Positions 55,528-63,475 of a DNA stretch of 64,000 bases are shown here, in pieces. Within the stretch, counting starts at the first letter, position 1; each line of letters opens with the position of its first letter. The notes beneath the pieces are model-generated. The model had not been told where the DNA came from. It did no database searches and saw nothing but the letters and a program-made list of their open reading frames with translations. This stretch comes from Rubrobacter_A sp965214435. GTDB taxonomy: Bacteria > Actinomycetota > Rubrobacteria > Rubrobacterales > Rubrobacteraceae. The position numbers and the translations under genes were made by a program. The stretch lies in assembly GCA_965214435.1 (NCBI GenBank), contig OZ243960.1, positions 558,001-622,000 on the forward strand. The letters are read 5' to 3'.

Positions 55528-57165
55528 CTACTGCACCAGGGCGCAACCGTCCTTGCGGGGGTCGCTGCCGCAGGCCCGCACGCCGTTCTCCAGCACCCTT
55601 ATGAGCTGTGCGCCACCGGTCGGTATCTCGAAGTGCACGCCTATCGTTACCCGGTGGCCGAGGTCTCGCAGCCGGGACACCTCTTTCTCCGGCAGCCGGC
55701 CTTCGACGAGCAGGGTGTCCTCGTTGTGGAAGTGGCGCTGGTGGTCGACGGCTTCCTGGGGGCTCATGCCGTAGTCGATCAGGTTCGCCAGCAGTTGGGC
55801 ATGGCCCTGCGGCTGCATCGGGCCGCCCATTACCCCGAAGGTCGCCCACAGCCGGCCGGTGGAGGCGCTCGTCGCGAGCCCCGGGATAATGGTGTGCATC
55901 GGGCGTTTACCGGGAGAGAGGGAGTTGGGGTGGCCTTCTACGAGTTGGAAAGAGTTGCCCCGGTTCTGCAGACACACGCCGGTACCGGAGGCCACGACCC
56001 CGCTGCCGAATCCCATGTACAGGCTGTTTATAAACGAGCAGCCGTTGCCCGCGGCGTCCACGGCGCACAGGTAGGTCGTATCCCCGCCGAGCGCGGCTTC
56101 CACACCGCCCGCGGAGACGTCCGACGCCCGAGAGGAGGAGATGTTTTTCCTGAGCCTGGCCGCGTACACTTTCGAGAGCAGCTCCGCGGTCGGGATATTG
56201 GAGGACTCCGGGTCCCCAATCTTCTCGTACAGGTCTTTGAAAGCGAGTTTCTTTGCCTCGGCTTCGAGGTGTATGCGCCCGGCGCTATCGGGCGCGTACC
56301 TCCCGAGATCAAAACCCTCCAGGATATTCAGCATCTGGAGCGCCGCGATACCCTGGCCCGGAGGCGGTATCTCATAAACTCGCACGCCGCGGTAGTCCGT
56401 CGAAACCGGCTCTACCCACAGGGTCTCGTGCGACGCCAGGTCTTCTTCTGAAAGGTAGCCGCCCATCTCGCGCACGGAGCGGGCCATGCGCCGGGCGATG
56501 TCTCCGGTGTAGAACGCCTCGGACCCTCCTTTTATGACGGCGTCCAGCGTGGCGGCCAACTCCTCATTCCTGACGAGTTGCCCGGCTTTGGGAGCGTGGC
56601 CGCCGGGCAAAAAGACTTTTGAGGCCGCGGCGTTCTGCCGGAGCAGCTCTTCGGCGGTCTCCCAGTAGCGGGACACCACCTCCCCGACCGCGAACCCGCC
56701 GGCGGCGAGGTTCCGGGCGGGCGACAGGAGTTCCCGCAGGGAGAGGTAGCCAAGCTTATCCGCGGCTTCCTCCCAGAGACGTACCGCGCCCGGCACCGTG
56801 ACGGTCTCTCCCCCCCGCTCGGGCATTTCGGTAAACCCCCGCTCGCGGAACTTCTCTATGGTGGCCGACCGCGGGGCGCGACCGGAGCCGTTGGCGCCGA
56901 GGACCCGTCCCGTACCCGCGTCGTAGAAGAGCAGAAAGGCGTCGCCACCCATACCGGTCATCATCGGGGACACTACCGCCTGCACCGCGGCCATCGCGAC
57001 ACAGGCGTCAGCCGCGGTGCCGCCGGAGTCCAGAACGCGGATGCCGGCCATTGCGGCCCGGGAATCCTCGCAGGCAACGGCCCCGCGGGCACCGTACACC
57101 GTCGAGCGTCCGCCGGGGTCCGGCCGCCGATTAGACTGGAGACGCGTATTACCGTTGTCTACCAT
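55528..57165 (-). CDS. ggt: Gamma-glutamyltransferase
   Basis: 545 residues, ATG 57165 with GGAGGAGCAAAA. Two-chain Ntn-hydrolase precursor. The autoprocessing Thr is the first of TTYLCAVDAAGNGCSF (about 355-370), after which the small subunit starts. AMAAVQAVVSPMMTGMGGDA (about 58-77) and IPPPGQGIAALQML (about 248-261) bind the gamma-glutamyl group; NRGNSFQLVEGHPNSLSPGK lies at about 395-414. No signal peptide, so cytosolic. Hydrolyses or transfers gamma-glutamyl groups. Standing alone; starts next to the promoter region of the micro-protein. Confidence 0.9.
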   Translation of the reverse strand: MVDNGNTRLQSNRRPDPGGRSTVYGARGAVACEDSRAAMAGIRVLDSGGTAADACVAMAAVQAVVSPMMTGMGGDAFLLFYDAGTGRVLGANGSGRAPRSATIEKFRERGFTEMPERGGETVTVPGAVRLWEEAADKLGYLSLRELLSPARNLAAGGFAVGEVVSRYWETAEELLRQNAAASKVFLPGGHAPKAGQLVRNEELAATLDAVIKGGSEAFYTGDIARRMARSVREMGGYLSEEDLASHETLWVEPVSTDYRGVRVYEIPPPGQGIAALQMLNILEGFDLGRYAPDSAGRIHLEAEAKKLAFKDLYEKIGDPESSNIPTAELLSKVYAARLRKNISSSRASDVSAGGVEAALGGDTTYLCAVDAAGNGCSFINSLYMGFGSGVVASGTGVCLQNRGNSFQLVEGHPNSLSPGKRPMHTIIPGLATSASTGRLWATFGVMGGPMQPQGHAQLLANLIDYGMSPQEAVDHQRHFHNEDTLLVEGRLPEKEVSRLRDLGHRVTIGVHFEIPTGGAQLIRVLENGVRACGSDPRKDGCALVQ

Positions 57166-57264
57166 TTTGCTCCTCCCGCCGGGGTTTCTGAGATATCTCT
57201 CACGTAATGGGCTTTGTATATATTGATATACTGCACGTTTAGTAAACTATTTAGGAGGTAGGCA

Positions 57265-57417
57265 GTGAACAAGGGCGTATATATAGGGGCCACCGTGGTC
57301 TCCATTCTAGTCTCGATCTCGTTCTTCCTCAGCGGCCGTCGCAACGAGGGGATCTTTATCGGCCTCTGGGCTCCGACCATCCTCCAGCTCGGCCAGACGC
57401 TCCTCGAAGACGAATAG
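57265..57417 (+). CDS. 50-residue small membrane protein
   Basis: Reading from GTG 57265, with AGGAGG four bases upstream of the spacer (57253-57258), gives 50 residues to TAG 57417. Residues 5-23 form a hydrophobic segment (VYIGATVVSILVSISFFLSG), then RRNEG and a second segment GIFIGLWAPTILQLGQTLL (about 29-47), ending LEDE. Likely a two-helix membrane protein. No family is recognised by me. It lies between the divergent GGT gene and MutL on the opposite strand, and a structured terminator follows 44 bp later. The ribosome site and codon pattern make it credible despite its size. Confidence 0.65.
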   Translation: MNKGVYIGATVVSILVSISFFLSGRRNEGIFIGLWAPTILQLGQTLLEDE

Positions 57418-57460
57418 GTTCCCGACCAACCGCTACGCTGGGACCAAACCCTTCTACACT

Positions 57461-57510
57461 AAATCGGCTGTGGGGCGACCTCTTGGAGGTCCAGCCTCCG
57501 GCCGATTTTT
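57461..57510 (+). terminator. Structured terminator after the small membrane gene
   Basis: Outer arms AAATCGGC (57461-57468) and GCCGATTTTT (57501-57510), inside which GACCTC-TTG-GAGGTC (57477-57491) forms its own hairpin and GGCTG/CAGCC a further step. The T-run lies on the plus strand, so it terminates the micro-protein transcript. More elaborate than a simple stem. Confidence 0.65.
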
Positions 57511-57534
57511 CGTGCCTCACGTCGTGCCTCACGT
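57511..57534. repeat. Tandem 12-bp duplication
   Basis: CGTGCCTCACGT occurs twice in direct succession (57511-57522 and 57523-57534), between the terminator and the MutL stop at 57544. Each unit contains an imperfect CGTG...CACG dyad. Either replication slippage or a paired site. Confidence 0.6.
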
Positions 57535-57543
57535 AAGCCGGCC

Positions 57544-59211
57544 CTAGACCCGGCCAAACCCGCGGAGTAACTCCACGAGCGTTATGCGGCGTACGATCGG
57601 GCGTCCGTGGGGACAGACTTCCTTGAACTCGCAGGCCGACCACTGATCCAGCAGAGAAGCCATCTCGGGCTCCGAGAGGCTCTCCCCGAAGCGGGTGGAC
57701 CCCCTGCAGGCCAGAGCTTTAGCCAGGTCTTCGCCGCCCGCCAGCGCCTCGACCGCCGCGACGAGTGCCGCCGCCGGGTCCCCGGCCGTCTCCGGAGCCG
57801 CCAGCACCCGGACCGCCCCGTCGCCGAACGGCTCCATCCTGAAGCCTAGAGCGCGGAGCTCGGTCTCGAAGTTCCACACCTCGGGAGCGAGGTCGGTAGA
57901 GAGACGCGCCACGTCCGGTTTCTCAAGCTCCACGGCGTCGGCCTTCAGGCTTCTCTGAAGCCGCTCGTAGAGGATGCGCTCGTGAGCCCCGTGCTGGTCC
58001 AGGAGGATCAACTCTTCCCCCACCTCCGCCACGATGCACCGCCCGGCGAACTGCCCGATCGGGACCAACTCCGTGCCCGGCTCTTCCGGCGCGCTGCCGC
58101 CCGGCTCCTTTTCCGGGGCGAGCGCCGCCCGGATCGCCCCGACGACTAGCGGATAAGCCGAGCGCCCACCCCGCAGCCGGACCGCGCTCTTTGCCGGGTG
58201 GACGTTCACGTCTACCTCGCCAGGACCAAGCTCCAGACGCAAAAACGCCGCCGGATGCCGGCCTTTTGGTAAGAGGTCAGCGTAAGCCTTGGAGACCGCC
58301 GGGGCAAAGGAATCCGCCTCGACGACCCGGCCATTGACCGTCACGTGCAGGTAGCGCCGGGTCGGGAAGCTGACCGACAGCGGACTCACAAACCCACCGA
58401 GAAGTCCGTCGTCCAGCGGGACGAGGTTCTTCGCCAGCGCGACGCCGTGGACCTGGGCGATCCGCTCGCGCAGCGAGACCGCCGCCGGCAGCGATAGAAC
58501 CCCGCGGCCGTCCACCCGCAGGTAGAACCCGACCTCCGGACGGCTGAGGGCCAGCGCCTGCAGAACCGTCGTTGCGGCGTTGGTCTCGGAACGCTCGGTG
58601 CCGAGGAATCCCCGCCGGACCGGGAGGTTCAGAAACAGGTCCCGGACCTCGACGGTCGTCCCCGGCGGGTGGGAAGCCGGCCCCGTCTCGACAAGCTTTC
58701 CGGCGAGAACTTGTACCCGCGAGCCACGGGTAACTACCGCCTTCCGGCTCGCGGTGGTCAGGGTCAGGAGTGATACGGCGGAGATGGCGTGCAGCGCCTC
58801 GCCCCGGAAACCCAAAGATGAGACCCGCGCGAGGTCGTCGGCGGTGGTTAGCTTGCTCGTCGCGTGGCGGCCGACGGAGCGTTCGGCGTCATCGGGGACC
58901 ATCCCGGAGCCGTCGTCGCGCACCCGGATCAGGCGTCCCCCGCCGCCTTCCAGATCCACCTCGACCCGTCCGGCCCCGGCGTCCAGCGAGTTCTCGACCA
59001 GTTCCTTGACCGCCGAAGCCGGGCGCTCTATCACCTCGCCGGCGGCGATGCGGTGGGCCGCCTCGGCCGACAGGAACTTTACCCGGCCACCGCTCCCGTA
59101 TCCTCCGGCTTCTTCAAGAACCAGCCGCGGGAAGAGGTCTCCCACCCGGCGTCCGGACCTGTCCCCAGAGTACGGGCCGGTCCTTTCCTCGTGTACGGCT
59201 ACGCTCTTCAT
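57544..59211 (-). CDS. mutL: DNA mismatch-repair endonuclease MutL
   Basis: 555 residues from ATG 59211. GHKL ATPase domain about 45-350: FLSAEAAHRIAAGEVIERPA, Glu in KELVENSLDAGA, DDGSGM, and GRHATSKLTTADDL. Endonuclease domain in the C-terminal third: DQHGAHERILYERL (canonical DQHAx2Ex4E, here Gly for Ala) and CPHGRPIVRRI near the end. Cleaves the nicked strand during mismatch repair. The first ~43 residues before FLSAEAAHRI have no homology to MutL and contain no better start, only GTG at about residue 23. No MutS in the window. Confidence 0.93.
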   Translation of the reverse strand: MKSVAVHEERTGPYSGDRSGRRVGDLFPRLVLEEAGGYGSGGRVKFLSAEAAHRIAAGEVIERPASAVKELVENSLDAGAGRVEVDLEGGGGRLIRVRDDGSGMVPDDAERSVGRHATSKLTTADDLARVSSLGFRGEALHAISAVSLLTLTTASRKAVVTRGSRVQVLAGKLVETGPASHPPGTTVEVRDLFLNLPVRRGFLGTERSETNAATTVLQALALSRPEVGFYLRVDGRGVLSLPAAVSLRERIAQVHGVALAKNLVPLDDGLLGGFVSPLSVSFPTRRYLHVTVNGRVVEADSFAPAVSKAYADLLPKGRHPAAFLRLELGPGEVDVNVHPAKSAVRLRGGRSAYPLVVGAIRAALAPEKEPGGSAPEEPGTELVPIGQFAGRCIVAEVGEELILLDQHGAHERILYERLQRSLKADAVELEKPDVARLSTDLAPEVWNFETELRALGFRMEPFGDGAVRVLAAPETAGDPAAALVAAVEALAGGEDLAKALACRGSTRFGESLSEPEMASLLDQWSACEFKEVCPHGRPIVRRITLVELLRGFGRV

Positions 59212-59296
59212 GATACGGACATTCTGGCACGGACCGGAGGGGTAGCGCCACCACGGGGGTCACGGGACGTTGACGAGTCCCGCTGGTAAAGGACTT

Positions 59297-60085
59297 CTAA
59301 TCGGATAAACCGAGATCTTCGGAGAATCTCCTGGAGATCCTCTTGAGGTGCGGGACGAGCTTCTCGACCCGGCTCTCGTCCAGCCGGCTCGCCGGCCCGG
59401 AGACGCTCATCGCGGCCAGGATCTTCCCGTCCGGGGCAAAGACGGGACCGGCCAGGCAGCGCACGCCCTCCTCCATCTCCTCGGAGTCCAGCGCGTAGCC
59501 CTTTTCCTGGATAAGCGCCAGCTCACTCTTTAGCTGCCGGGGGTCCGTTATGGTGTAAGCGGTAAAGCGTTTGAGCTCGGACTGCTCTATCACGTGGTCC
59601 ACGATCTCCTCGGGCTGGTAGGCCAGGAGCACTTTTCCCGTACCGGTAGAGTGCAGGGGCGAGCGGTTGCCGGGTTCGGTAAACATCCGGACCATGCGCG
59701 GGGCCGATACCTGATCCAGGTACACCACGGAGTTCTTCTCCAACGCCGCGAGGTTGGACGACTCTCCGCTCACCTCCATAAGCTCCGTCAAGAAAGGACG
59801 GGCCAGCGGCCCCAGTTGTGCCCGGGCCGCCGTAGAGAGCGTGTAAGCCTTGATCCCTAGAGCGTACCTCCGGTTCTCCGGGTTCTGGCGGGCATAGCCG
59901 CGCCGGACCAGGGTAGCCAGCAGCCGGTGCGCCGTACCGTTCGCGAGCCCCACCGTAGGCGCTATCTCCGTCACCCCCAGCTCACTCTCCGAGCGGCCGA
60001 GCAACTCCAGAATGTCCAGCGCTCTCTCCAGCGACTGGACCCCGCCCTGCGTTGATGAGTTATTACTAGCTGCCCGCTCGGCCAC
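59297..60085 (-). CDS. IclR-family transcriptional regulator
   Basis: 262 residues, GTG 60085. N-terminal winged HTH (VQSLERALDILELLGR, LGVTEIAPTVGLANGTAHRLL and LVRRGYARQNPENRRYALG; about 15-70) and an IclR effector domain (about 80-260) with LHSTGTGKVLLAYQ, and CLAGPVFAPDGKILAAMSVSG containing a typical ligand Cys. Same strand as, and 149 bp downstream of, the purine operon; likely its repressor or activator. MutL is 85 bp further downstream. Confidence 0.9.
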   Translation of the reverse strand: MAERAASNNSSTQGGVQSLERALDILELLGRSESELGVTEIAPTVGLANGTAHRLLATLVRRGYARQNPENRRYALGIKAYTLSTAARAQLGPLARPFLTELMEVSGESSNLAALEKNSVVYLDQVSAPRMVRMFTEPGNRSPLHSTGTGKVLLAYQPEEIVDHVIEQSELKRFTAYTITDPRQLKSELALIQEKGYALDSEEMEEGVRCLAGPVFAPDGKILAAMSVSGPASRLDESRVEKLVPHLKRISRRFSEDLGLSD

Positions 60086-60233
60086 TAATCACGCTCGCTT
60101 TCTAAAAACTTTATTCTGCCTATCGAAATTATCTTCCAAGTATACCCGCTGACGGATCATTCCAGACCCAATAAGCTCATATAGCAAACAATACAAACAG
60201 CTCGCTAGAGGGAGAAAGAGGGCTTTCCGGCTT

Positions 60234-60647
60234 CTAGACACGCTCGAAGACTATATCCTGGGCTCCTTCCCACAGCGTCTTCTCTCCTAGCGGCCGCAGG
60301 TTCTCGTGTCCTTCCGTAACCGTCATCAGGTGGTTGGCCGCCAGCTCTCCCAGCTTGCTCTTGAACACCGTCCCGTAGTACGGAAACAGGATCTCCGTCT
60401 CCGAGTACCCGCCCGGGTAGAACAGGATCTCTCCGGCCTGCGGTACGCTGGTGGCATCCTCCCACGGCACGCCGAGGTCGTAGTCGCCGAGTGGTATCCA
60501 GCACGATTCCCCGCTCCACCTTACGTGGATGATCTTCTGTTCGTAGGGTAGAAGTTGCTCGAAGGCTTCGACGGTCTTTGGGCAGCGCTCTCTTTCCCAG
60601 CGGGCGAGGAACTCGTAGCCGCCAGCTCTTATCCTTACGTCGCTCAC
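60234..60647 (-). CDS. DUF3830 (cyclophilin-like) protein
   Basis: 137 residues, GTG 60647, its first base shared with the stop codon of the allantoinase gene, so it is translated with it. The family (DUF3830) has a cyclophilin-like beta barrel: RCPKTVEAFEQLLPYEQKII (about 21-40), WIPLGDYDLGVPWED (about 51-65), EILFYPGGYSETEILFPYYG (about 74-93). No catalytic role known. Last gene of the purine operon, which suggests a link to the pathway. Confidence 0.85.
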   Translation of the reverse strand: MSDVRIRAGGYEFLARWERERCPKTVEAFEQLLPYEQKIIHVRWSGESCWIPLGDYDLGVPWEDATSVPQAGEILFYPGGYSETEILFPYYGTVFKSKLGELAANHLMTVTEGHENLRPLGEKTLWEGAQDIVFERV

Positions 60648-61339
60648 TAGTTCGCGCTCCTTTTCGTTTGCGCTTCTTGGCGCTGTTGACTAGAGGGTGT
60701 TCCGGCCGGGTCGGGTTTGATCAACTTGCCGACCGGCTCCGGGAGGGCCTTGCCATCACGGAAGACCGTGTTCCCGCGCACGAGGGTGCGGACGACCTTT
60801 TCGGTAAAGGCCCGACCGATGTACGGGCTGATCTTGTGCCGGTACAGCAGGTCCTCCCGGTGTAGGGTAGATAACGCGTCGAGGTCCACTAGCGCAAGGT
60901 CGGCGTCGGCCCCGACTTCCAGGCGGCCTTTTCCGGAGAACCCGAAGCGGTCCGCAACCTTCCCCGAGAGCAGGGCCGCGACCTCCTCCAGCGGCAGGCC
61001 CCGCTCGTGGTGACCCTCGTCCAGCATGACGTTCAAGAGCGACTGGCAACCCGCGATGCCGCCCCACGCCCGGAACATGTCTTCGCCCGCCGCCAGCGAC
61101 CGGGAGCCGGTGGCGAAACTTTCCCACTCCGCGCGTCCCGGTTCGTTGAAGTGGACGTGGGCCTCTATGGCTCCCGGAAGGACGTGAAGCCCGCGGGCGT
61201 CCGCCTCTTCGGCGGCCGTACCTTCAAGGTCGGGCTCTATGGCGGCTATCTTTCCGTCCGAGACACCGATGTCGGCTTCTTGCTGGCCTTCAGGGGTGAC
61301 GAGGGTGCCGCCGCGGACGATAAGGTCGTAGGTGCTCAC
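60647..61339 (-). pseudogene. Allantoinase with in-frame internal deletion
   Basis: 230 residues against about 440-450 for intact allantoinases. Residues 1-86 are the normal N-terminus: GGTLVTPEGQQEADIGVSDG, GLHVLPGAIEAHVHFNEPGR (metal HxH) and SFATGSRSLAAG. At residue 86 the sequence jumps to EDMFRAWGGIAGCQSLLNVM, which in the family lies about 210 residues later, and continues through LEVGADADLALVDLDA to the C-terminus. The carbamylated Lys and two His of the dinuclear metal site are absent, so it should be inactive. The frame is open, starts at GTG 61339 overlapping the upstream gene by four bases, and is still translationally coupled. Junction near 61080-61090. Confidence 0.85.
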
Positions 61340-62610
61340 GGGTCCGCCTCTCCGCTTGTTTCGGATAAGGCGGCGGCAGATCCAGTATCCGTATTTCCTG
61401 CGACGAGGTCTAAAAAGCGGTGCATCACCTCTATCGCCACGCCTACGTCCTCCCTTTTTACGGACTCGGCGGGGTTGTGGCTTATTCCCTCCTCACAGCG
61501 GACAAAGAGCATCGCAACGGGAGTGAGCGCGGCCATCTGGGCGGCGTCGTGTCCGGCTCCGCTGGGCAGCCGCTCAATAGAGAGTCCCGAAGTTTTAACG
61601 GCGCGGCCTAGCAGTTCGGTCAAGTCCGGATCCGCCAGCACGGCGGGGGTCTCCTGGCGCACCTGCCAGTGGTATCCGCAACCGCGAGAGCGGGCTATCT
61701 CCCCCGCCCGGTGCTCGAAGTGGTCCCGCAGGCTCTCGCGTACCGCATCATCCCCGTGACGCAGGTCGAGAGAGAGCTCCGCTTCTCCCGGAATGACGTT
61801 GGCCGCCCCGGGGAGAGCGGAGATCTCTCCCACCGTCGCCACGGCCCCCGGTTGCACCTTGCAGGCGGTCTCCACCTCCAGCACGAACTCCGCCGCGGCA
61901 CATAGAGCGTCTTTACGGTTCGCCATGGGCACCGTCCCGGCGTGTCCGGCTTTGCCGTCGAACCGGGTCTTGATACGGCTCTGGCCCTGTATGCCCGTCA
62001 CCACCCCGACCGGCAGGTCTTTCTCCTCCAGCACCGGCCCCTGCTCGATGTGCACCTCGCAGTAGCCGAGCAGGTCATCCCTCCTGCGTCCGGCTCTTTC
62101 CAGGGCATCGGGATCCCCACCGAAGTCCCGTACCGCGTCCTGGAGTCCCTTGCCGTTCGGGTCTTCGAGCTTCAGGCGCTCCCGGTCGAAGGCCCCCGCA
62201 TATACGGAGCTGCCCAAAAACGTCGTACCGAAGCGCAAGCCCTCCTCGTCGGCGAAAGCGACGACTTCGACAGAGAACGGCAAGCGCTTGCCCCGGTCGT
62301 GGAGTTGCTGGACACAGGCCAGGGCGACCATGACACCCAGAATTCCGTCGTACTTCCCGGCGTCGCGAACGGTGTCGAGGTGGGACCCGAGGACGAGCGT
62401 CTTCTCTCCCTCTCCTTCGTAGCGGCCGATCAGGTTCCTTATGGCATCCTGGCGGACGGTCATCCCCGCGTCCTTCATCCAGCCGGAGACGATCTTGTTG
62501 ACCTCCCGCATCGCCCGGGAGCCGAAGGACCGGGTCAGAGCCTCACCCTCCTCGCTGATGTTCCCGAGCAGGTCGCAGCGCTCCATCACGGTCTTCGCTA
62601 TATCCTTCAT
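61336..62610 (-). CDS. Allantoate amidohydrolase / M20 Zn-dependent carbamoylase
   Basis: 424 residues from ATG 62610, GGGAGGAA six bases upstream; GTG 62625 is too close to it. M20 peptidase fold with metal ligands in GSHLDTVRDAGKYDGILGVM (about 77-96: His and Asp), the Glu pair in FADEEGLRFGTTFLGS (about 124-139), His in EVHIEQGPVLEEK and the dimerisation domain in the middle (about 210-325). Converts allantoate to ureidoglycine with release of ammonia and CO2, or hydrolyses N-carbamoyl amino acids. Its uricase-operon context favours allantoate. GTGA overlap joins it to the allantoinase. Confidence 0.88.
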   Translation of the reverse strand: MKDIAKTVMERCDLLGNISEEGEALTRSFGSRAMREVNKIVSGWMKDAGMTVRQDAIRNLIGRYEGEGEKTLVLGSHLDTVRDAGKYDGILGVMVALACVQQLHDRGKRLPFSVEVVAFADEEGLRFGTTFLGSSVYAGAFDRERLKLEDPNGKGLQDAVRDFGGDPDALERAGRRRDDLLGYCEVHIEQGPVLEEKDLPVGVVTGIQGQSRIKTRFDGKAGHAGTVPMANRKDALCAAAEFVLEVETACKVQPGAVATVGEISALPGAANVIPGEAELSLDLRHGDDAVRESLRDHFEHRAGEIARSRGCGYHWQVRQETPAVLADPDLTELLGRAVKTSGLSIERLPSGAGHDAAQMAALTPVAMLFVRCEEGISHNPAESVKREDVGVAIEVMHRFLDLVAGNTDTGSAAALSETSGEADP

Positions 62611-62643
62611 TTCTTCCTCCCGCACCCGCTCTCCCGACGGATT

Positions 62644-63090
62644 CTATAAATCCCTTGCGTCTTCGAGGATTTCATCGGCGTGAGTCTCGGGAGATACGTC
62701 CGAATATACCTTCTCGATCTCGCCTCCAGCCCCGAGTAAAAAGGTCGTGCGTGCAGCGCGTTCCCCTCCTTTTAACACCCCAAGCTCGGCCGCGGCTTTC
62801 CCGCCTTTGTCGGTGAGGAGTGGAAAGTTCAGCCGGTACTTCTCGCGGAAATCCCGGTGAGATTCGGCGGAGTTCGTTGAAACGCCATACACTTCTATAC
62901 CTTCCCGCCGGTAATCTTCTATCCGATCCCGGAAAGCGCAAGCCTCTTTCGTACAGCCGGGCGTATCATCTTTGGGGTAGAAGTAGAGGACGGTCTTGCG
63001 CCCTTTAAGGTCCTGGACGGTCAGCTCTCTACCATCCTCACCGGTAAACCGGAGGTCGGGAAATTGCTGGCCTTTTTCTGGAAAGCTCAT
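62644..63090 (-). CDS. bcp: Peroxiredoxin, BCP type
   Basis: 148 residues, ATG 63090 with AAAGGAG. Peroxidatic Cys in TPGCTKEACAF (about 41-51) and resolving Cys five residues later, the atypical two-Cys pattern of thioredoxin-dependent thiol peroxidase. FPLLTDKGGKAAAELGVLKG (about 91-110) is standard. Reduces peroxides with electrons from thioredoxin. Placed between the HIU hydrolase and allantoate amidohydrolase genes; uricase, upstream in the operon, produces hydrogen peroxide, which it would remove. Confidence 0.93.
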   Translation of the reverse strand: MSFPEKGQQFPDLRFTGEDGRELTVQDLKGRKTVLYFYPKDDTPGCTKEACAFRDRIEDYRREGIEVYGVSTNSAESHRDFREKYRLNFPLLTDKGGKAAAELGVLKGGERAARTTFLLGAGGEIEKVYSDVSPETHADEILEDARDL

Positions 63091-63115
63091 AGATACTCCT
63101 TTCGCCTGCTAGACC

Positions 63116-63469
63116 TCAACTCCCGCGGTAGGTGCTGTAGGACCAGGGAGAGACGAGCAGCGGCACGTGGTAGTGAGATTCCGGGTCGGCAATGCCGAAG
63201 CGTACCGGCACCCGGTCGAGAAAGGGAGGGTCAGGTAGTCTCGACCCTCCGGCAAAGTACTCTGCTACAGAGAAGACGATCTCGTAATCCCCCGACTCGA
63301 ATTCGGCCTCTGGAAGTAGTGGCTCGTCGGTCCGGCCGTCGTCGTTGGTGCGGATAGTCTTTAGGGCCTGCCGCTCGCTGTTCTCGAAGCGATAAAGCTC
63401 GACTTGCATACCAGCCGCGGGCTTGCCGTTAGCCGTGTCGAGTACGTGGGTGGTCAGGAAACCGGGCAC
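63116..63469 (-). CDS. 5-Hydroxyisourate hydrolase
   Basis: 117 residues, GTG 63469. Transthyretin-like protein: LTTHVLDTANGKPAAG at the start supplies the catalytic His, RTNDDGRTDEPLLPEAEF (about 38-56) the middle Arg, and the C-terminal YHVPLLVSPWSYSTYRGS ends with the diagnostic YRGS tetrapeptide. Converts 5-hydroxyisourate from uricase to 2-oxo-4-hydroxy-4-carboxy-5-ureidoimidazoline. Follows the uricase stop by six bases and precedes bcp. Confidence 0.93.
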   Translation of the reverse strand: MPGFLTTHVLDTANGKPAAGMQVELYRFENSERQALKTIRTNDDGRTDEPLLPEAEFESGDYEIVFSVAEYFAGGSRLPDPPFLDRVPVRFGIADPESHYHVPLLVSPWSYSTYRGS

Positions 63470-63475
63470 CGGGGA

